This document shows, piece by piece, positions 43,966 to 52,136 of a stretch of 64,000 nt of DNA. The notes beneath the pieces were generated by a model that saw only the letters and a program-made list of their open reading frames with translations, was not told the DNA's origin and did not search any database. A program made the translations under genes and the position numbers. Numbering within the stretch: the first letter of the stretch is position 1; the number at the start of each line of letters is the position of its first letter. Source of the stretch: Streptomyces abikoensis (GTDB lineage: Bacteria; Actinomycetota; Actinomycetes; Streptomycetales; Streptomycetaceae); NCBI RefSeq assembly GCF_014648775.1, contig NZ_BMRT01000008.1, positions 186,001 to 250,000 on the forward strand, in the 5' to 3' direction.

Positions 43966-45303
43966 ATGGCGACCGAGCACGAGCGGGCCGCACGGCGCGG
44001 CGAGGAGATCCTCGCCGTCTTCGACACCGCCTTCGGTGAGCTGCTGGCGGCCGACCCCGCGGCCTTCCGCGTGAAGTTCCGGAAGATGGCCGCCTCCGCG
44101 TTCGCCTTCTACCGGGGCACCGCCTGCCTCTTCTACTCCGACCTGGCGCACGAGCGCGACGCCGGTCCCTACCTGGACGAGCGCACCGGCCGCGTGTGGA
44201 TCCACGGCGACCTCCACGCCGAGAACTTCGGCACGTACATGGACGCCAACGGCCGCCTCGTCTTCAACGTCAACGACTTCGACGAGGCGTACGTCGGCCC
44301 CTTCACCTGGGACCTCAAGCGCTTCGCCGCCTCCGTGGCGCTGCTGGGCCACGCCAAGGCGCTCAGCGACGAGAAGATCTCCGAGCTGGTGCGGATCTAC
44401 GCCGCCGCCTACCGCGAGCGGATCCACGCCCTGGCCACCGGCGCCAAGGACGACGAGATCCCGCCCTTCACCCTGGACACCGCCGACGGCCCGCTGCTCG
44501 GCGCCCTGCGCGAGGCCCGCTCGCTGACCCGCTTCGGGCTGCTCGCCACGATGACGGAGATCCGGGACTTCGACCGGCGCTTCCTCCCCGGCGGCGGCAC
44601 CATCGAGCTGGACGCCGCCACCCGGTACAAGATCCTCGCGGCCTTCGACGGCTACCTGGAGACCCTCCCCGACACCAGCCTGGCCCGCCCGGACTCCTAC
44701 CGCGTCAAGGACGTCGTGGGCCGCCGGGGCATCGGCATCGGCAGCGCCGGCCTGCCCTCGTACAACATCCTCCTGGAGGGCAACAGCGACGCCCTGGAGA
44801 ACGATGTCGTCATCTACATGAAGCAGGCGCAGACCCCGGCGGTCTCCCGGCACATCACCGACCCCGCGGTGCGCCAGTACTTCCAGCACGAGGGCCACCG
44901 CACGGTGATCTCGCAGCGGGCGCTCCAGGCGCACGCCGACCCGTGGCTGGGCTGGACCGAGCTCCAGGAGGACGGCCGCAGCCACGGCCAGCTCGTCGCC
45001 GAGGTCTCGCCGTACGCCGTGGACCTGGACTGGTCGGACATCGACGACCCGGTGGAGATCGCCGCCGTCGTCGCCGACCTGGGCCGGGCCACCGCCGCCA
45101 TGCACGCGGCCGCCGACGACCAGAGCGGTCACTCGCTGGTGCCGTTCTCCACGGAGCGCGCCATCGACGCCGTGATCGCCGCCGACGAGAAGGGCTTCGC
45201 GGAGCTCCTCGTGGACTTCGCCCACACCTATGGCGCCCGGGCCCGCGCGGACCACCAGATCTTCGTCGATCTGTTCCGCAACGGCCGCATTCCGGGGCTT
45301 TAG
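43966..45303 (+). CDS. DUF2252 protein (aminoglycoside-kinase-like fold)
   Basis: A 445-residue protein. FRKMAASAFAFYRGTACLFY is the DUF2252 opening. IHGDLHAENFGTY and VFNVNDFDEAYVGPFTWDLKR correspond to the kinase catalytic loop (HGDLHxxN) and the metal-binding DFD of phosphotransferase-like enzymes. The phosphorylated substrate is unknown. GGAGG precedes the ATG. It stands alone downstream of a divergent dnaE promoter and upstream of the duplicated membrane/DsbA-like module. Confidence 0.9.
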   Translation: MATEHERAARRGEEILAVFDTAFGELLAADPAAFRVKFRKMAASAFAFYRGTACLFYSDLAHERDAGPYLDERTGRVWIHGDLHAENFGTYMDANGRLVFNVNDFDEAYVGPFTWDLKRFAASVALLGHAKALSDEKISELVRIYAAAYRERIHALATGAKDDEIPPFTLDTADGPLLGALREARSLTRFGLLATMTEIRDFDRRFLPGGGTIELDAATRYKILAAFDGYLETLPDTSLARPDSYRVKDVVGRRGIGIGSAGLPSYNILLEGNSDALENDVVIYMKQAQTPAVSRHITDPAVRQYFQHEGHRTVISQRALQAHADPWLGWTELQEDGRSHGQLVAEVSPYAVDLDWSDIDDPVEIAAVVADLGRATAAMHAAADDQSGHSLVPFSTERAIDAVIAADEKGFAELLVDFAHTYGARARADHQIFVDLFRNGRIPGL

Positions 45304-45340
45304 CCGAGGTTTATCGCGCGGCATGACAGACTCGGCCCTC

Positions 45341-45982
45341 ATGGACATATCAGCGGCACGGTGGCGGGCACTGCGCGCGGCGCTCTTCGCGGCGCTGTGC
45401 GTACTGCTGTCCGCGGCCTCGCACGTGCTGCTGTCCGGGAAGCCGCTGCCGCTCGCGACCGTCGCCGGGGCCGGCGCCGCCGTCTTCGCGCTCGCCTACG
45501 CCCTCGCGGGCCGCGAGCGCGGCTACGGGCGCATCGCCGCGCTCCTCGTCCCGCTGGAGCTGGGCGCCGCGGCGCTCTTCACCGCCGGGCAGGACACCTG
45601 CTACGGCCGCCCCGGCCACCCCGCCCCCGCCGGGGCGCTGACCTGGCTGTGCAGCGGCGGCATGGGCGGGCCGCTGGCCCGCTGGGCCGCCCCCGGCACC
45701 GCCCCCTGGCTGCTGCTCGCCGGCCACGTCGCCGTGGGCCTGCTGGCCGCCGCCTGGCTGCGGCGCGGCGAGGCCGCGCTCGCCGGGCTGCTGCGCGCCA
45801 CGGCGGCCGTCGCCTTCCGCCCGCTGCGGCTCGCCGCCGCGGTGCTGGACGCGCGCGTCGGCTCCGGGCCCGCGCTGTGCGTGCGGCCCGGCCACGAGAC
45901 CCCCGCCCGGCACGCCTCCCCCCTCCTGGTGCACTCCGTCGTACGGCGCGGCCCGCCGGCCGCACTGCCCTCGCCCTGCTGA
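45341..45982 (+). CDS. Four-TM membrane protein, copy A (possible DsbA partner)
   Basis: A 213-residue protein with four predicted helices: about 9-26, 38-55, 65-82 and 118-137, with a basic N-terminus and RERG/WLRRGE loops that place both ends inside. The second external loop has two Cys (GQDTCYG and TWLCSGG); TM1 has another (LC). The external HVLLS and membrane HVAVGL give conserved His. About 70 C-terminal residues end SVVRRGPP. Copy B at 46988 shares all these marks. I do not recognise a family. The DsbB-like reading is inference. The ATG at 45341 matches the copy B start; ATG at 45323 is an alternative. Confidence 0.75.
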   Translation: MDISAARWRALRAALFAALCVLLSAASHVLLSGKPLPLATVAGAGAAVFALAYALAGRERGYGRIAALLVPLELGAAALFTAGQDTCYGRPGHPAPAGALTWLCSGGMGGPLARWAAPGTAPWLLLAGHVAVGLLAAAWLRRGEAALAGLLRATAAVAFRPLRLAAAVLDARVGSGPALCVRPGHETPARHASPLLVHSVVRRGPPAALPSPC

Positions 45983-46068
45983 CCGCCGGGCCGTCCACGG
46001 GGACGGGCCCGCGCGGGCCGGGCGGCACGCGACCGACAGCCACGACACGCACCACGGAGAAGACCACC

Positions 46069-46899
46069 ATGAGCAAGCGCAACAACTGGGAGAACAAGCA
46101 GTCCGCCCGCGAGCGGCTGCGCGCCGAGCGCGAGAAGCAGGCGAAGCGCGACAAGACGCGCCGCCAGCTCCTCGTCGGCGGCGCGATCGTCGGCGTCCTG
46201 GCGATAGCCGCCGGCGTCGGCGTCGCGGTGACGCAGATGGGCAAGAAGAGCGACTCCGCCTGGACCGCCGCCGCGAAGAAGACCCTCGTCAAGCCCGCCA
46301 ACACCGGCGGCGACAAGGGCACCGAGATCGTCGTCGGCAACAAGGACGCCAAGCACACCCTGGAGGTCTTCCAGGACATGCGCTGCCCGATCTGCTCCGT
46401 CTTCGAGCAGAACGTCGGCGACACCATCGACAAGGACGTCAAGGACGGCAAGTACAAGGTGTCGTACCACATCGGCACCTTCCTCGACCGCAACCCGCAG
46501 ATCCGCGGCGACGGCTCGAAGAACGCGCTCAGCGCCCTCGGCGCCGCGCTGAACGTCGGCACCGAGGCCTTCAGCGCCTACAACAAGGCCCTCTACGCCA
46601 AGGCCAACCACCCCGAGGAGACCAAGGACGACTTCGCCAAGGACGACGTCCTGCTGAAGGTCGCCCAGCAGGTCCCCGCGCTCAAGGGCAACGCCGCCTT
46701 CGAGAAGGACGTCAAGGAGGGCACCTACGACAAGTGGGCCCTGGAGATGTCCGACTCCTTCGACAGCCACAAGGACGTCACCGGCACCCCCACGATCAAG
46801 CTCGACGGCAAGAAGCTGAGCGTGAAGTCCGCCTACGGCGAGGGCGCCCCGAACACGGCCGACAAGTTCAGCGAGCTGGTCGCCGCGCAGCTGAAGTAA
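46069..46899 (+). CDS. Membrane-anchored DsbA-like protein, copy A
   Basis: A 276-residue protein. A charged cytosolic segment (SARERLRAEREKQAKRDKTRR) and one helix (about 35-55) lead to an extracytoplasmic thioredoxin-4 domain. VFQDMRCPICSVFEQ carries the CPIC active site at about residues 107-110 and DVTGTPTIKLDGK the cis-Pro loop. The inserted helical part (SKNALSALGAALNVG) is typical of DsbA. GGAG precedes the ATG. It follows the four-TM protein gene by 86 bases and is followed by a hairpin. Confidence 0.92.
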   Translation: MSKRNNWENKQSARERLRAEREKQAKRDKTRRQLLVGGAIVGVLAIAAGVGVAVTQMGKKSDSAWTAAAKKTLVKPANTGGDKGTEIVVGNKDAKHTLEVFQDMRCPICSVFEQNVGDTIDKDVKDGKYKVSYHIGTFLDRNPQIRGDGSKNALSALGAALNVGTEAFSAYNKALYAKANHPEETKDDFAKDDVLLKVAQQVPALKGNAAFEKDVKEGTYDKWALEMSDSFDSHKDVTGTPTIKLDGKKLSVKSAYGEGAPNTADKFSELVAAQLK

Positions 46900-46906
46900 C
46901 GCCCCC

Positions 46907-46931
46907 GAGGGGCGGGCCCGGCCCGCCCCTC
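46907..46931 (+). terminator. Hairpin after DsbA-like copy A
   Basis: An 11-bp perfect stem (gaggggcgggc / gcccgcccctc) with a three-base loop. It separates the two copies of the module. Confidence 0.65.
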
Positions 46932-46987
46932 ACCGATGCCGAATCTTGACCAGACAGGCCGGTGGCGGCCGTGGCACACTCGCCCTC

Positions 46988-47641
46988 ATGGAGGGGACGG
47001 GCGTTCGGCTCAGGGCGATGCGCGCCGGACTGTTCACCGCGCTCTGCCTCACGCTGTCCGCGGCCGCCCATGTGCTGCTCTCGCACGCCCCGTTGCCGCT
47101 GTCCACGGTCGCCGTACTGGCGGCCGTCTTCTTCGCCGTCGCCTACGCGCTGGCCGGCCGCGAGCGCGGCTTCTGGCCGATAGCCGCCCTGCTGGTCCCG
47201 CTGGAACTGGCCGCCGACACCGTCTTCACCACCGGCCAGCACGCCTGTTACGGCCAGGCCGGCGGCCCGGTCGCGGGCCCCCTCCACTCGATGGGCGTCG
47301 ATCTGGTCTGCCGGGGCGGCGAGTTCGGCTCACCGCTGGCCGGCGGACCGGCCGTCACGGATTCCGCGACGCCCTGGCTGCTGCTCGCCGCGCACGTCAC
47401 GGTCGGACTGATCGCGGCCGGCTGGCTGCGGCGCGGCGAGGTGGCCGTGGCCCGGCTGCTGCGCGCGCTGGCCGCGCTCGCCTTCCACCCCCTCCTGCCG
47501 GGCACCGCGCTCCGGTCGTACGGCCCCGCCGGCGCCGCGCCCGTCCGGCCCGTCCGCGACACCCTGGCCGCCCGGACGCTCCCCCAGCTCGTCCACTCCG
47601 TCGTACGGCGGGGACCGCCGCCGCTCATGGCATCCGCCTGA
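46988..47641 (+). CDS. Four-TM membrane protein, copy B (possible DsbA partner)
   Basis: A 217-residue paralogue of the 45341 protein. Shared marks are LFTALC in TM1, AHVLLS and PLPL after it, YALAGRERG, LVPLEL, FTTGQHACYG, DLVCRGG, WLLLAAHVTVGL, WLRRGE and the C-terminal LVHSVVRRGPP. The paired external Cys (spacing 20 residues, 16 in copy A) are kept while the loop between has diverged. CACACT seven bases before the ATG resembles the sequence at the same place before copy A, and no ribosome site is evident, so it may be leaderless. Function unknown. Confidence 0.75.
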   Translation: MEGTGVRLRAMRAGLFTALCLTLSAAAHVLLSHAPLPLSTVAVLAAVFFAVAYALAGRERGFWPIAALLVPLELAADTVFTTGQHACYGQAGGPVAGPLHSMGVDLVCRGGEFGSPLAGGPAVTDSATPWLLLAAHVTVGLIAAGWLRRGEVAVARLLRALAALAFHPLLPGTALRSYGPAGAAPVRPVRDTLAARTLPQLVHSVVRRGPPPLMASA

Positions 47642-47686
47642 GCACCGGTCCCGCACCCGTACCTTCTTCCACCACGGAGCTGAGTC

Positions 47687-48538
47687 ATGAGCAACACCCC
47701 GCAGAACAAGGCCGCCGCCCGCGAACGCCTGCGCGCCGAGCGCGAGAAGCAGGCGAAGCGCGACAAGACCCGTCGTCAGCTCCTCATCGGCGGCGCGATC
47801 GTCGCCGTGCTCGCGGCGGCGGGCGGCATCGGCGTGGCCGTCTCCAAGGCCACCGACGGCGGCAAGAACACCAAGGTCAGCAGCGAGGACTGGGAGACCG
47901 CCGCCAAGGACCGGGGGTTCAAACAGCCCGCCAACACCACCGGCGACAAGGGCACGGTGGTCGTCATCGGCAAGCAGGACGCGAAGAACACCCTGGAGGT
48001 CTTCGAGGACATGCGCTGCCCGGTCTGCTCCGGCTTCGAGCAGGCCGTCGGCGAGACCATCCAGAAGGACATCAAGGACGGCAAGTACAAGGCCCGGTTC
48101 GAGGTGGGCACCTTCCTCGACCGCAACCCGATGATCAAGGGTTCGGGCTCGAAGAACGCGCTGAGCGCGCTGGGCGCGGCGCTCGATGTGAGCCCGGAGG
48201 CGTTCCTGGAGTACAAGAAGGCGCTCTACTCGGCCAAGAACCACCCCGACGAGCGGGACGACGCCTTCTCCGACGACGGCAAGCTGATCTCCGTCGCCCA
48301 GGAGGTGCCCGCGCTCAAGGGCAACGCCGCCTTCGAGAAGAGCGTCAAGGACGGCACCTTCGACAAGTGGGCGCTGGAGATGTCCGCCGCCTTCGACAAG
48401 CAGGTCGGCCCGAACAAGCCCATCCAGGGCACGCCGGGGCTGAAGCTCAACGGCAAGGTGCTGGGCGACCAGCGCGGCCAGGCGCCGCAGGACCCGAAGA
48501 CGTTCACGTCGCTGGTCGACGGGGCGCTCGTGAAGTGA
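47687..48538 (+). CDS. Membrane-anchored DsbA-like protein, copy B
   Basis: A 283-residue paralogue of the 46069 protein, with active site CPVC in FEDMRCPVCSGFEQ and cis-Pro loop QGTPGLKLNGK. The N-terminal anchor region is almost identical to copy A, also in nucleotide sequence (41 identical bases), whereas the thioredoxin domain has diverged more. GGAG precedes the ATG. It is followed by a hairpin at 48565. Confidence 0.92.
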   Translation: MSNTPQNKAAARERLRAEREKQAKRDKTRRQLLIGGAIVAVLAAAGGIGVAVSKATDGGKNTKVSSEDWETAAKDRGFKQPANTTGDKGTVVVIGKQDAKNTLEVFEDMRCPVCSGFEQAVGETIQKDIKDGKYKARFEVGTFLDRNPMIKGSGSKNALSALGAALDVSPEAFLEYKKALYSAKNHPDERDDAFSDDGKLISVAQEVPALKGNAAFEKSVKDGTFDKWALEMSAAFDKQVGPNKPIQGTPGLKLNGKVLGDQRGQAPQDPKTFTSLVDGALVK

Positions 48539-48564
48539 CGTCGGGCTACCGGCGGTAGGCGACG

Positions 48565-48593
48565 GGCGGACGAACACTCGGTGATCGTCCGCC
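48565..48593 (+). terminator. Hairpin after DsbA-like copy B
   Basis: A 9-bp perfect inverted repeat (ggcggacga / tcgtccgcc) with an 11-base loop lies 26 bases after the stop and before the phoD promoter. Confidence 0.5.
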
Positions 48594-48635
48594 GAAGCCC
48601 CTGTCGCAGGACTTACCGCTGGTTCTACCGGGCAG

Positions 48636-48641
48636 TAAAGT
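48636..48641 (+). promoter_or_regulatory. -10 box of leaderless phoD promoter
   Basis: TAAAGT lies eight bases before the GTG at 48650 without a ribosome binding site. I searched the upstream 100 bases for tandem GTTCACC-type PHO boxes and found only one weak half (GTTCTACC), so PhoP control is not evident by eye. Confidence 0.5.
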
Positions 48642-48649
48642 GACGGCCC

Positions 48650-50302
48650 GTGACATCCCACCACATATCCCGCCGCACCGCCGTCACGGCCGTCGCCGCC
48701 ACCACGACCGCCGCCCTGCTCCCGCTGGCCACGGCCCCGGCGGCCCTCGCCGACTCGGACCCGCCGGGAGCGCCCCGCCCGGCCTTCCTCCACGGCGTCG
48801 CCTCCGGCGACCCGCTGCCCGACGGCATCCTGCTCTGGACCCGCGTCACGCCCGTCCCGGACGCCGTGCCGGGCTCCGGGCGCGGCCCGGCCGTGGACGT
48901 CGCCTGGCAGGTCGCCGAGGACGCCGGCTTCACCCGCGTCGTCGCCCGGGGCACCGTCACCGCGACCGCCGCCCACGACCACACCGTCAAGGCGGACGTC
49001 CGCGGACTGCGCCCGGCCACCGGCTACTTCTACCGGTTCACCGCCGGGGACGCCGTCTCCCCCACCGCCCGCACCCGCACCGCCCCCGCCCACGACGCGG
49101 CCACGGCCGGGCTGCGCTTCGGCGTGGTGTCCTGCTCCAACTGGGAGTCCGGCCACTTCTCCACCTACCGCCACCTCGCCGGCCGCAAGGACCTGGACGC
49201 GGTCTTCCACCTCGGCGACTACATCTACGAGTACGGCACCGGCGAATACCCCACGCCCAAGTACGTGGTCCGCCCCCACGCCCCCACCCACGAGATCATC
49301 ACCCTGGCCGACTACCGCACCCGCCACGGCCAGTACAAGACCGACCCCGACCTCCAGGCCGTCCACCACGCCCACCCGATGGTGGCCATCTGGGACGACC
49401 ACGAGTTCGCCAACGACGCCTGGTCCGGCGGCGCCGAGAACCACACCCCCGGCGCCGAGGGCGCGTGGACGGACCGCGTCGCCGCGGCGAAGCAGGCGTA
49501 CTTCGAGTGGATGCCCGTACGCCCCTCCGTCGAGGGCACCACCTACCGCCGGCTGCGCTTCGGCAAGCTCGCCGACCTCCACCTGCTGGACCTGAGATCC
49601 TTCCGCTCCCAGCAGGTCAAGCCCGGCAGCGGCAAGGTCGACGAACCCGGCCGCACCATCACCGGCCGCGCCCAGCTCGACTGGCTCAAGGAGGGCCTGG
49701 CGAGCTCCGACACCACGTGGCGCCTCGTCGGCAACCCCGTCATGATCTCCCCGGTCGCCTTCGGCGCCCTCCCCGCCCACCTCCTGGAGCCCATCGCCAA
49801 ACTCCTGGGCCTCCCGGCGGGCGGCATCGCCGTCAACACCGACCAGTGGGACGGCTACACCGAGGACCGCCGCGAACTCATCGACCACCTGGAGCGACGC
49901 TCCATCCGCAACACGGTCTTCCTCACCGGCGACATCCACATGGCCTGGGCCAACGACGTCCCCAAGCGGGCCGCGACCTACCCGCTGTCGTCGTCCGTCG
50001 CCACGGAGTTCGTCGTCACGTCGGTGTCCTCCGACAACCTCGACGACCTGCTCCACGTGGCGCCCCACACGCTCTCCGTACCGGCGGCGGCCGCCATCAA
50101 GACGTCCAACCGCCACGTGAAGTGGCTCGACATGGACGGCCACGGCTACGGCGTCCTCGACGTCACGGCCGACCGCGCGCAGATGGACTACTACGTCCTG
50201 TCGGACAAGCGCGACGCGAAGGCGACGGCGTCGTGGGCCCGGTCGTACGCGACGCGCTCGGGGTCGCAGCGGATCGAGCGGGTGGACGCGCCGGTGCGCT
50301 GA
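48650..50302 (+). CDS. phoD: Secreted alkaline phosphatase D (PhoD)
   Basis: A 550-residue Tat-exported phosphatase/phosphodiesterase. The signal peptide has SRRTAV at 7-12, a moderate hydrophobic core and an ALA-type cleavage site. The N-terminal fibronectin-like domain with GVASGDPLPDGILLWTRV precedes the metallophosphatase core: HLGDYIYEYG, WDDHEFANDAW and LTGDIHMAWAND hold the Ca/Fe ligands. Length fits PhoD. In Streptomyces the homologue belongs to the phosphate-starvation response. Confidence 0.94.
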   Translation: MTSHHISRRTAVTAVAATTTAALLPLATAPAALADSDPPGAPRPAFLHGVASGDPLPDGILLWTRVTPVPDAVPGSGRGPAVDVAWQVAEDAGFTRVVARGTVTATAAHDHTVKADVRGLRPATGYFYRFTAGDAVSPTARTRTAPAHDAATAGLRFGVVSCSNWESGHFSTYRHLAGRKDLDAVFHLGDYIYEYGTGEYPTPKYVVRPHAPTHEIITLADYRTRHGQYKTDPDLQAVHHAHPMVAIWDDHEFANDAWSGGAENHTPGAEGAWTDRVAAAKQAYFEWMPVRPSVEGTTYRRLRFGKLADLHLLDLRSFRSQQVKPGSGKVDEPGRTITGRAQLDWLKEGLASSDTTWRLVGNPVMISPVAFGALPAHLLEPIAKLLGLPAGGIAVNTDQWDGYTEDRRELIDHLERRSIRNTVFLTGDIHMAWANDVPKRAATYPLSSSVATEFVVTSVSSDNLDDLLHVAPHTLSVPAAAAIKTSNRHVKWLDMDGHGYGVLDVTADRAQMDYYVLSDKRDAKATASWARSYATRSGSQRIERVDAPVR

Positions 50303-50316
50303 GGTTCGCCGGGCGT

Positions 50317-50346
50317 GAGCGGCCCCCGCCCGCGCGGGGGCCGCTC
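50317..50346. terminator. Bidirectional terminator hairpin
   Basis: A 13-bp perfect stem (gagcggcccccgc / gcgggggccgctc, four-base loop) lies between phoD and the convergent hydrolase gene. Confidence 0.75.
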
Positions 50347-50354
50347 GCGGGCGG

Positions 50355-50942
50355 CTACGCCGCCACGTCCTCCAGGAACGCCAGGGCCACGCGCCACGCC
50401 GTCTCCGCCGCCTCCGCGTCGTAGTCGTCCAGGTCCGGGTCCGTGAAGAGGTGGCCGGCGCCGGCGTAGCGGTGGACCTCCACGTCCGCGCCGGCGCGGC
50501 CCATGCGCAGGTACCAGGCGTTCAGCCAGTCGTGCGGCTCGAACGGGTCCGGGTCCGCGACGTGGAGCTGGACCGGCAGGTCGTCCACGGAAGCGTCCTC
50601 CGGGAGGTCCGACGTGCCGTGGAGGAGGAGCAGGCCACGGGCCTTCTCGTCGGCCAGGGCCAGGTTCTGGGCGATGGAGCCGCCGAGGGAGAAGCCCGCG
50701 TAGACCAGGCCCCGGTCCGACAGCGGTGCCACCGCCGTCACCGCGCGCCGCAGGAGTTCCTCGCGGCCGATCTCGTCCTTGATGGCCATGCCGTCCTCGA
50801 CGGTCTCCACGGTACGTCCCTCGTACAGGTCGGGCACGTGCACCTCGTGCCCGGCGGCTCGCAGGCGGTCGGCGGCGGCGTGGACGGCCGGCCGCAGGCC
50901 GTATGCGGAATGGAATAGAACAATCGTGGTAGGGGACGTCAC
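50355..50942 (-). CDS. Dienelactone hydrolase family alpha/beta hydrolase
   Basis: A 195-residue alpha/beta hydrolase. VLFHSAYGLRPAV opens the core, and AGFSLGGSIAQ holds the nucleophile; where classic dienelactone hydrolase has Cys, this has Ser, so it is an esterase-like member. HVADPDPFEP and GAGHLFTDPDL supply the Asp and His of the triad. The physiological ester is unknown. Confidence 0.9.
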   Translation of the reverse strand: MTSPTTIVLFHSAYGLRPAVHAAADRLRAAGHEVHVPDLYEGRTVETVEDGMAIKDEIGREELLRRAVTAVAPLSDRGLVYAGFSLGGSIAQNLALADEKARGLLLLHGTSDLPEDASVDDLPVQLHVADPDPFEPHDWLNAWYLRMGRAGADVEVHRYAGAGHLFTDPDLDDYDAEAAETAWRVALAFLEDVAA

Positions 50943-51023
50943 TGGAGGTCACTTCCTTACGGCATGAATCACGTGCCCCCATCGTGCCAGCCAGTTACGT
51001 TCGAAGGAGCGGAGGTGCTGCCC

Positions 51024-52127
51024 ATGGAGCACATACTGCGTCCCCTCGCGGTTCTCGGCGGGGCCGTCCTGATCACCTTCATCGCGGGGTGGGCGGCCGA
51101 CCAGGCGGTGCGCCGCGTGGGGGCGCTGCATCCCGAGACGCCGTTGTGGGGGCTGCTGGAGCGGTGCAGGATGCCGTTGCGGCTGGTGCTGTGCACCGCG
51201 CTGCTGCGCGCCGGCTATCCCTCGGCGGAGCTGCCGAAGGGCTCCCGGGACGCGGTCGGGCAGGTGCTGACGCTGGTGCTGATCGCGGCGTGCGCCTGGC
51301 TGGCGGTGCGGGTGGCGACCGCCGTCGTGGAGTCCGGCTACGCGCGCTACGCCGCGGGCGCGCAGGACCCCGCCCGGGTGCGCCGGGTACGGACGCAGGT
51401 GACACTGATCCAGCGGGTCGTCACGGCGGCCGTCTCCGTCGTGGCGGTGGCGTCGATGCTGCTGACGTTCCCCGCGATGCGGGCGGCGGGGGCGTCCCTG
51501 CTGGCCTCGGCCGGTGTGATCGGCATCGTCGCGGGCATAGCCGCCCAGTCGACGCTGGGCAATATCTTCGCCGGGCTCCAGATCGCCTTCGGCGACATGG
51601 TGCGCATCGGCGACGCGGTCGTGGTCGAAGGCCAGTGGGGCACCGTCGAGGAGATCACCCTCACCTATCTGGTGGTGACGACCTGGGACGAGCGGCGCAT
51701 CACCATGCCGGTGTCGTACTTCACCAGCAGGCCGTTCGAGAACTGGTCGCGGAGCAATCCCCGGATGACCGGCACCGTTTTCCTCCATCTGGACCACACG
51801 GCCCCCATCGACCTGCTCCGCGAGCGGCTGCACGAGGTGCTCAAGGAGTGCCCGGAGTGGGACGGGCGCGGCTGGAGCCTGGTCGTCACCGACACCACGC
51901 CCTCCACCATCCAGGTGCGGGCGCTGGTCACGGCCAAGGACCCCGACGACATCTGGACGCTGCGCTGCGTGGTCCGCGAGGCCCTGGTCGCCTGGCTGCG
52001 CCGGGAGCACCCGTACGCGCTGCCGCGGATCAACACCGCTCCGGCACCCGGGCTGGAGGAGGCGCCGGACCGCCGGCAGGCCCCGCCCACCTCGGGGGAC
52101 ATCGGGCCGGGGCCGGGGACGACATGA
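51024..52127 (+). CDS. MscS-type mechanosensitive ion channel
   Basis: A 367-residue membrane protein. Four helices (about 7-25, 45-65, 80-100, 125-165) precede the pore-forming and beta domains: GVIGIVAGIAAQSTLGNIFAGLQIAFGDMVRIGDAV and WGTVEEITLTYLVVTTWDERRITMP are characteristic MscS sequence. It would release solutes on hypo-osmotic shock. I chose the ATG at 51024 (GGAGG eight bases upstream) over that at 50964. Confidence 0.92.
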   Translation: MEHILRPLAVLGGAVLITFIAGWAADQAVRRVGALHPETPLWGLLERCRMPLRLVLCTALLRAGYPSAELPKGSRDAVGQVLTLVLIAACAWLAVRVATAVVESGYARYAAGAQDPARVRRVRTQVTLIQRVVTAAVSVVAVASMLLTFPAMRAAGASLLASAGVIGIVAGIAAQSTLGNIFAGLQIAFGDMVRIGDAVVVEGQWGTVEEITLTYLVVTTWDERRITMPVSYFTSRPFENWSRSNPRMTGTVFLHLDHTAPIDLLRERLHEVLKECPEWDGRGWSLVVTDTTPSTIQVRALVTAKDPDDIWTLRCVVREALVAWLRREHPYALPRINTAPAPGLEEAPDRRQAPPTSGDIGPGPGTT

Positions 52128-52136
52128 GCCCCCTGT

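Noticed and set aside
40341..44039. A 1232-codon open frame antisense to dnaE
   Set aside because: Low-complexity Val/Gly/Asp product, fully explained by dnaE codon usage.
48541..48650. Possible PHO box upstream of phoD
   Set aside because: Only one weak GTTCTACC half-site was found; tandem 11-base repeats are required.
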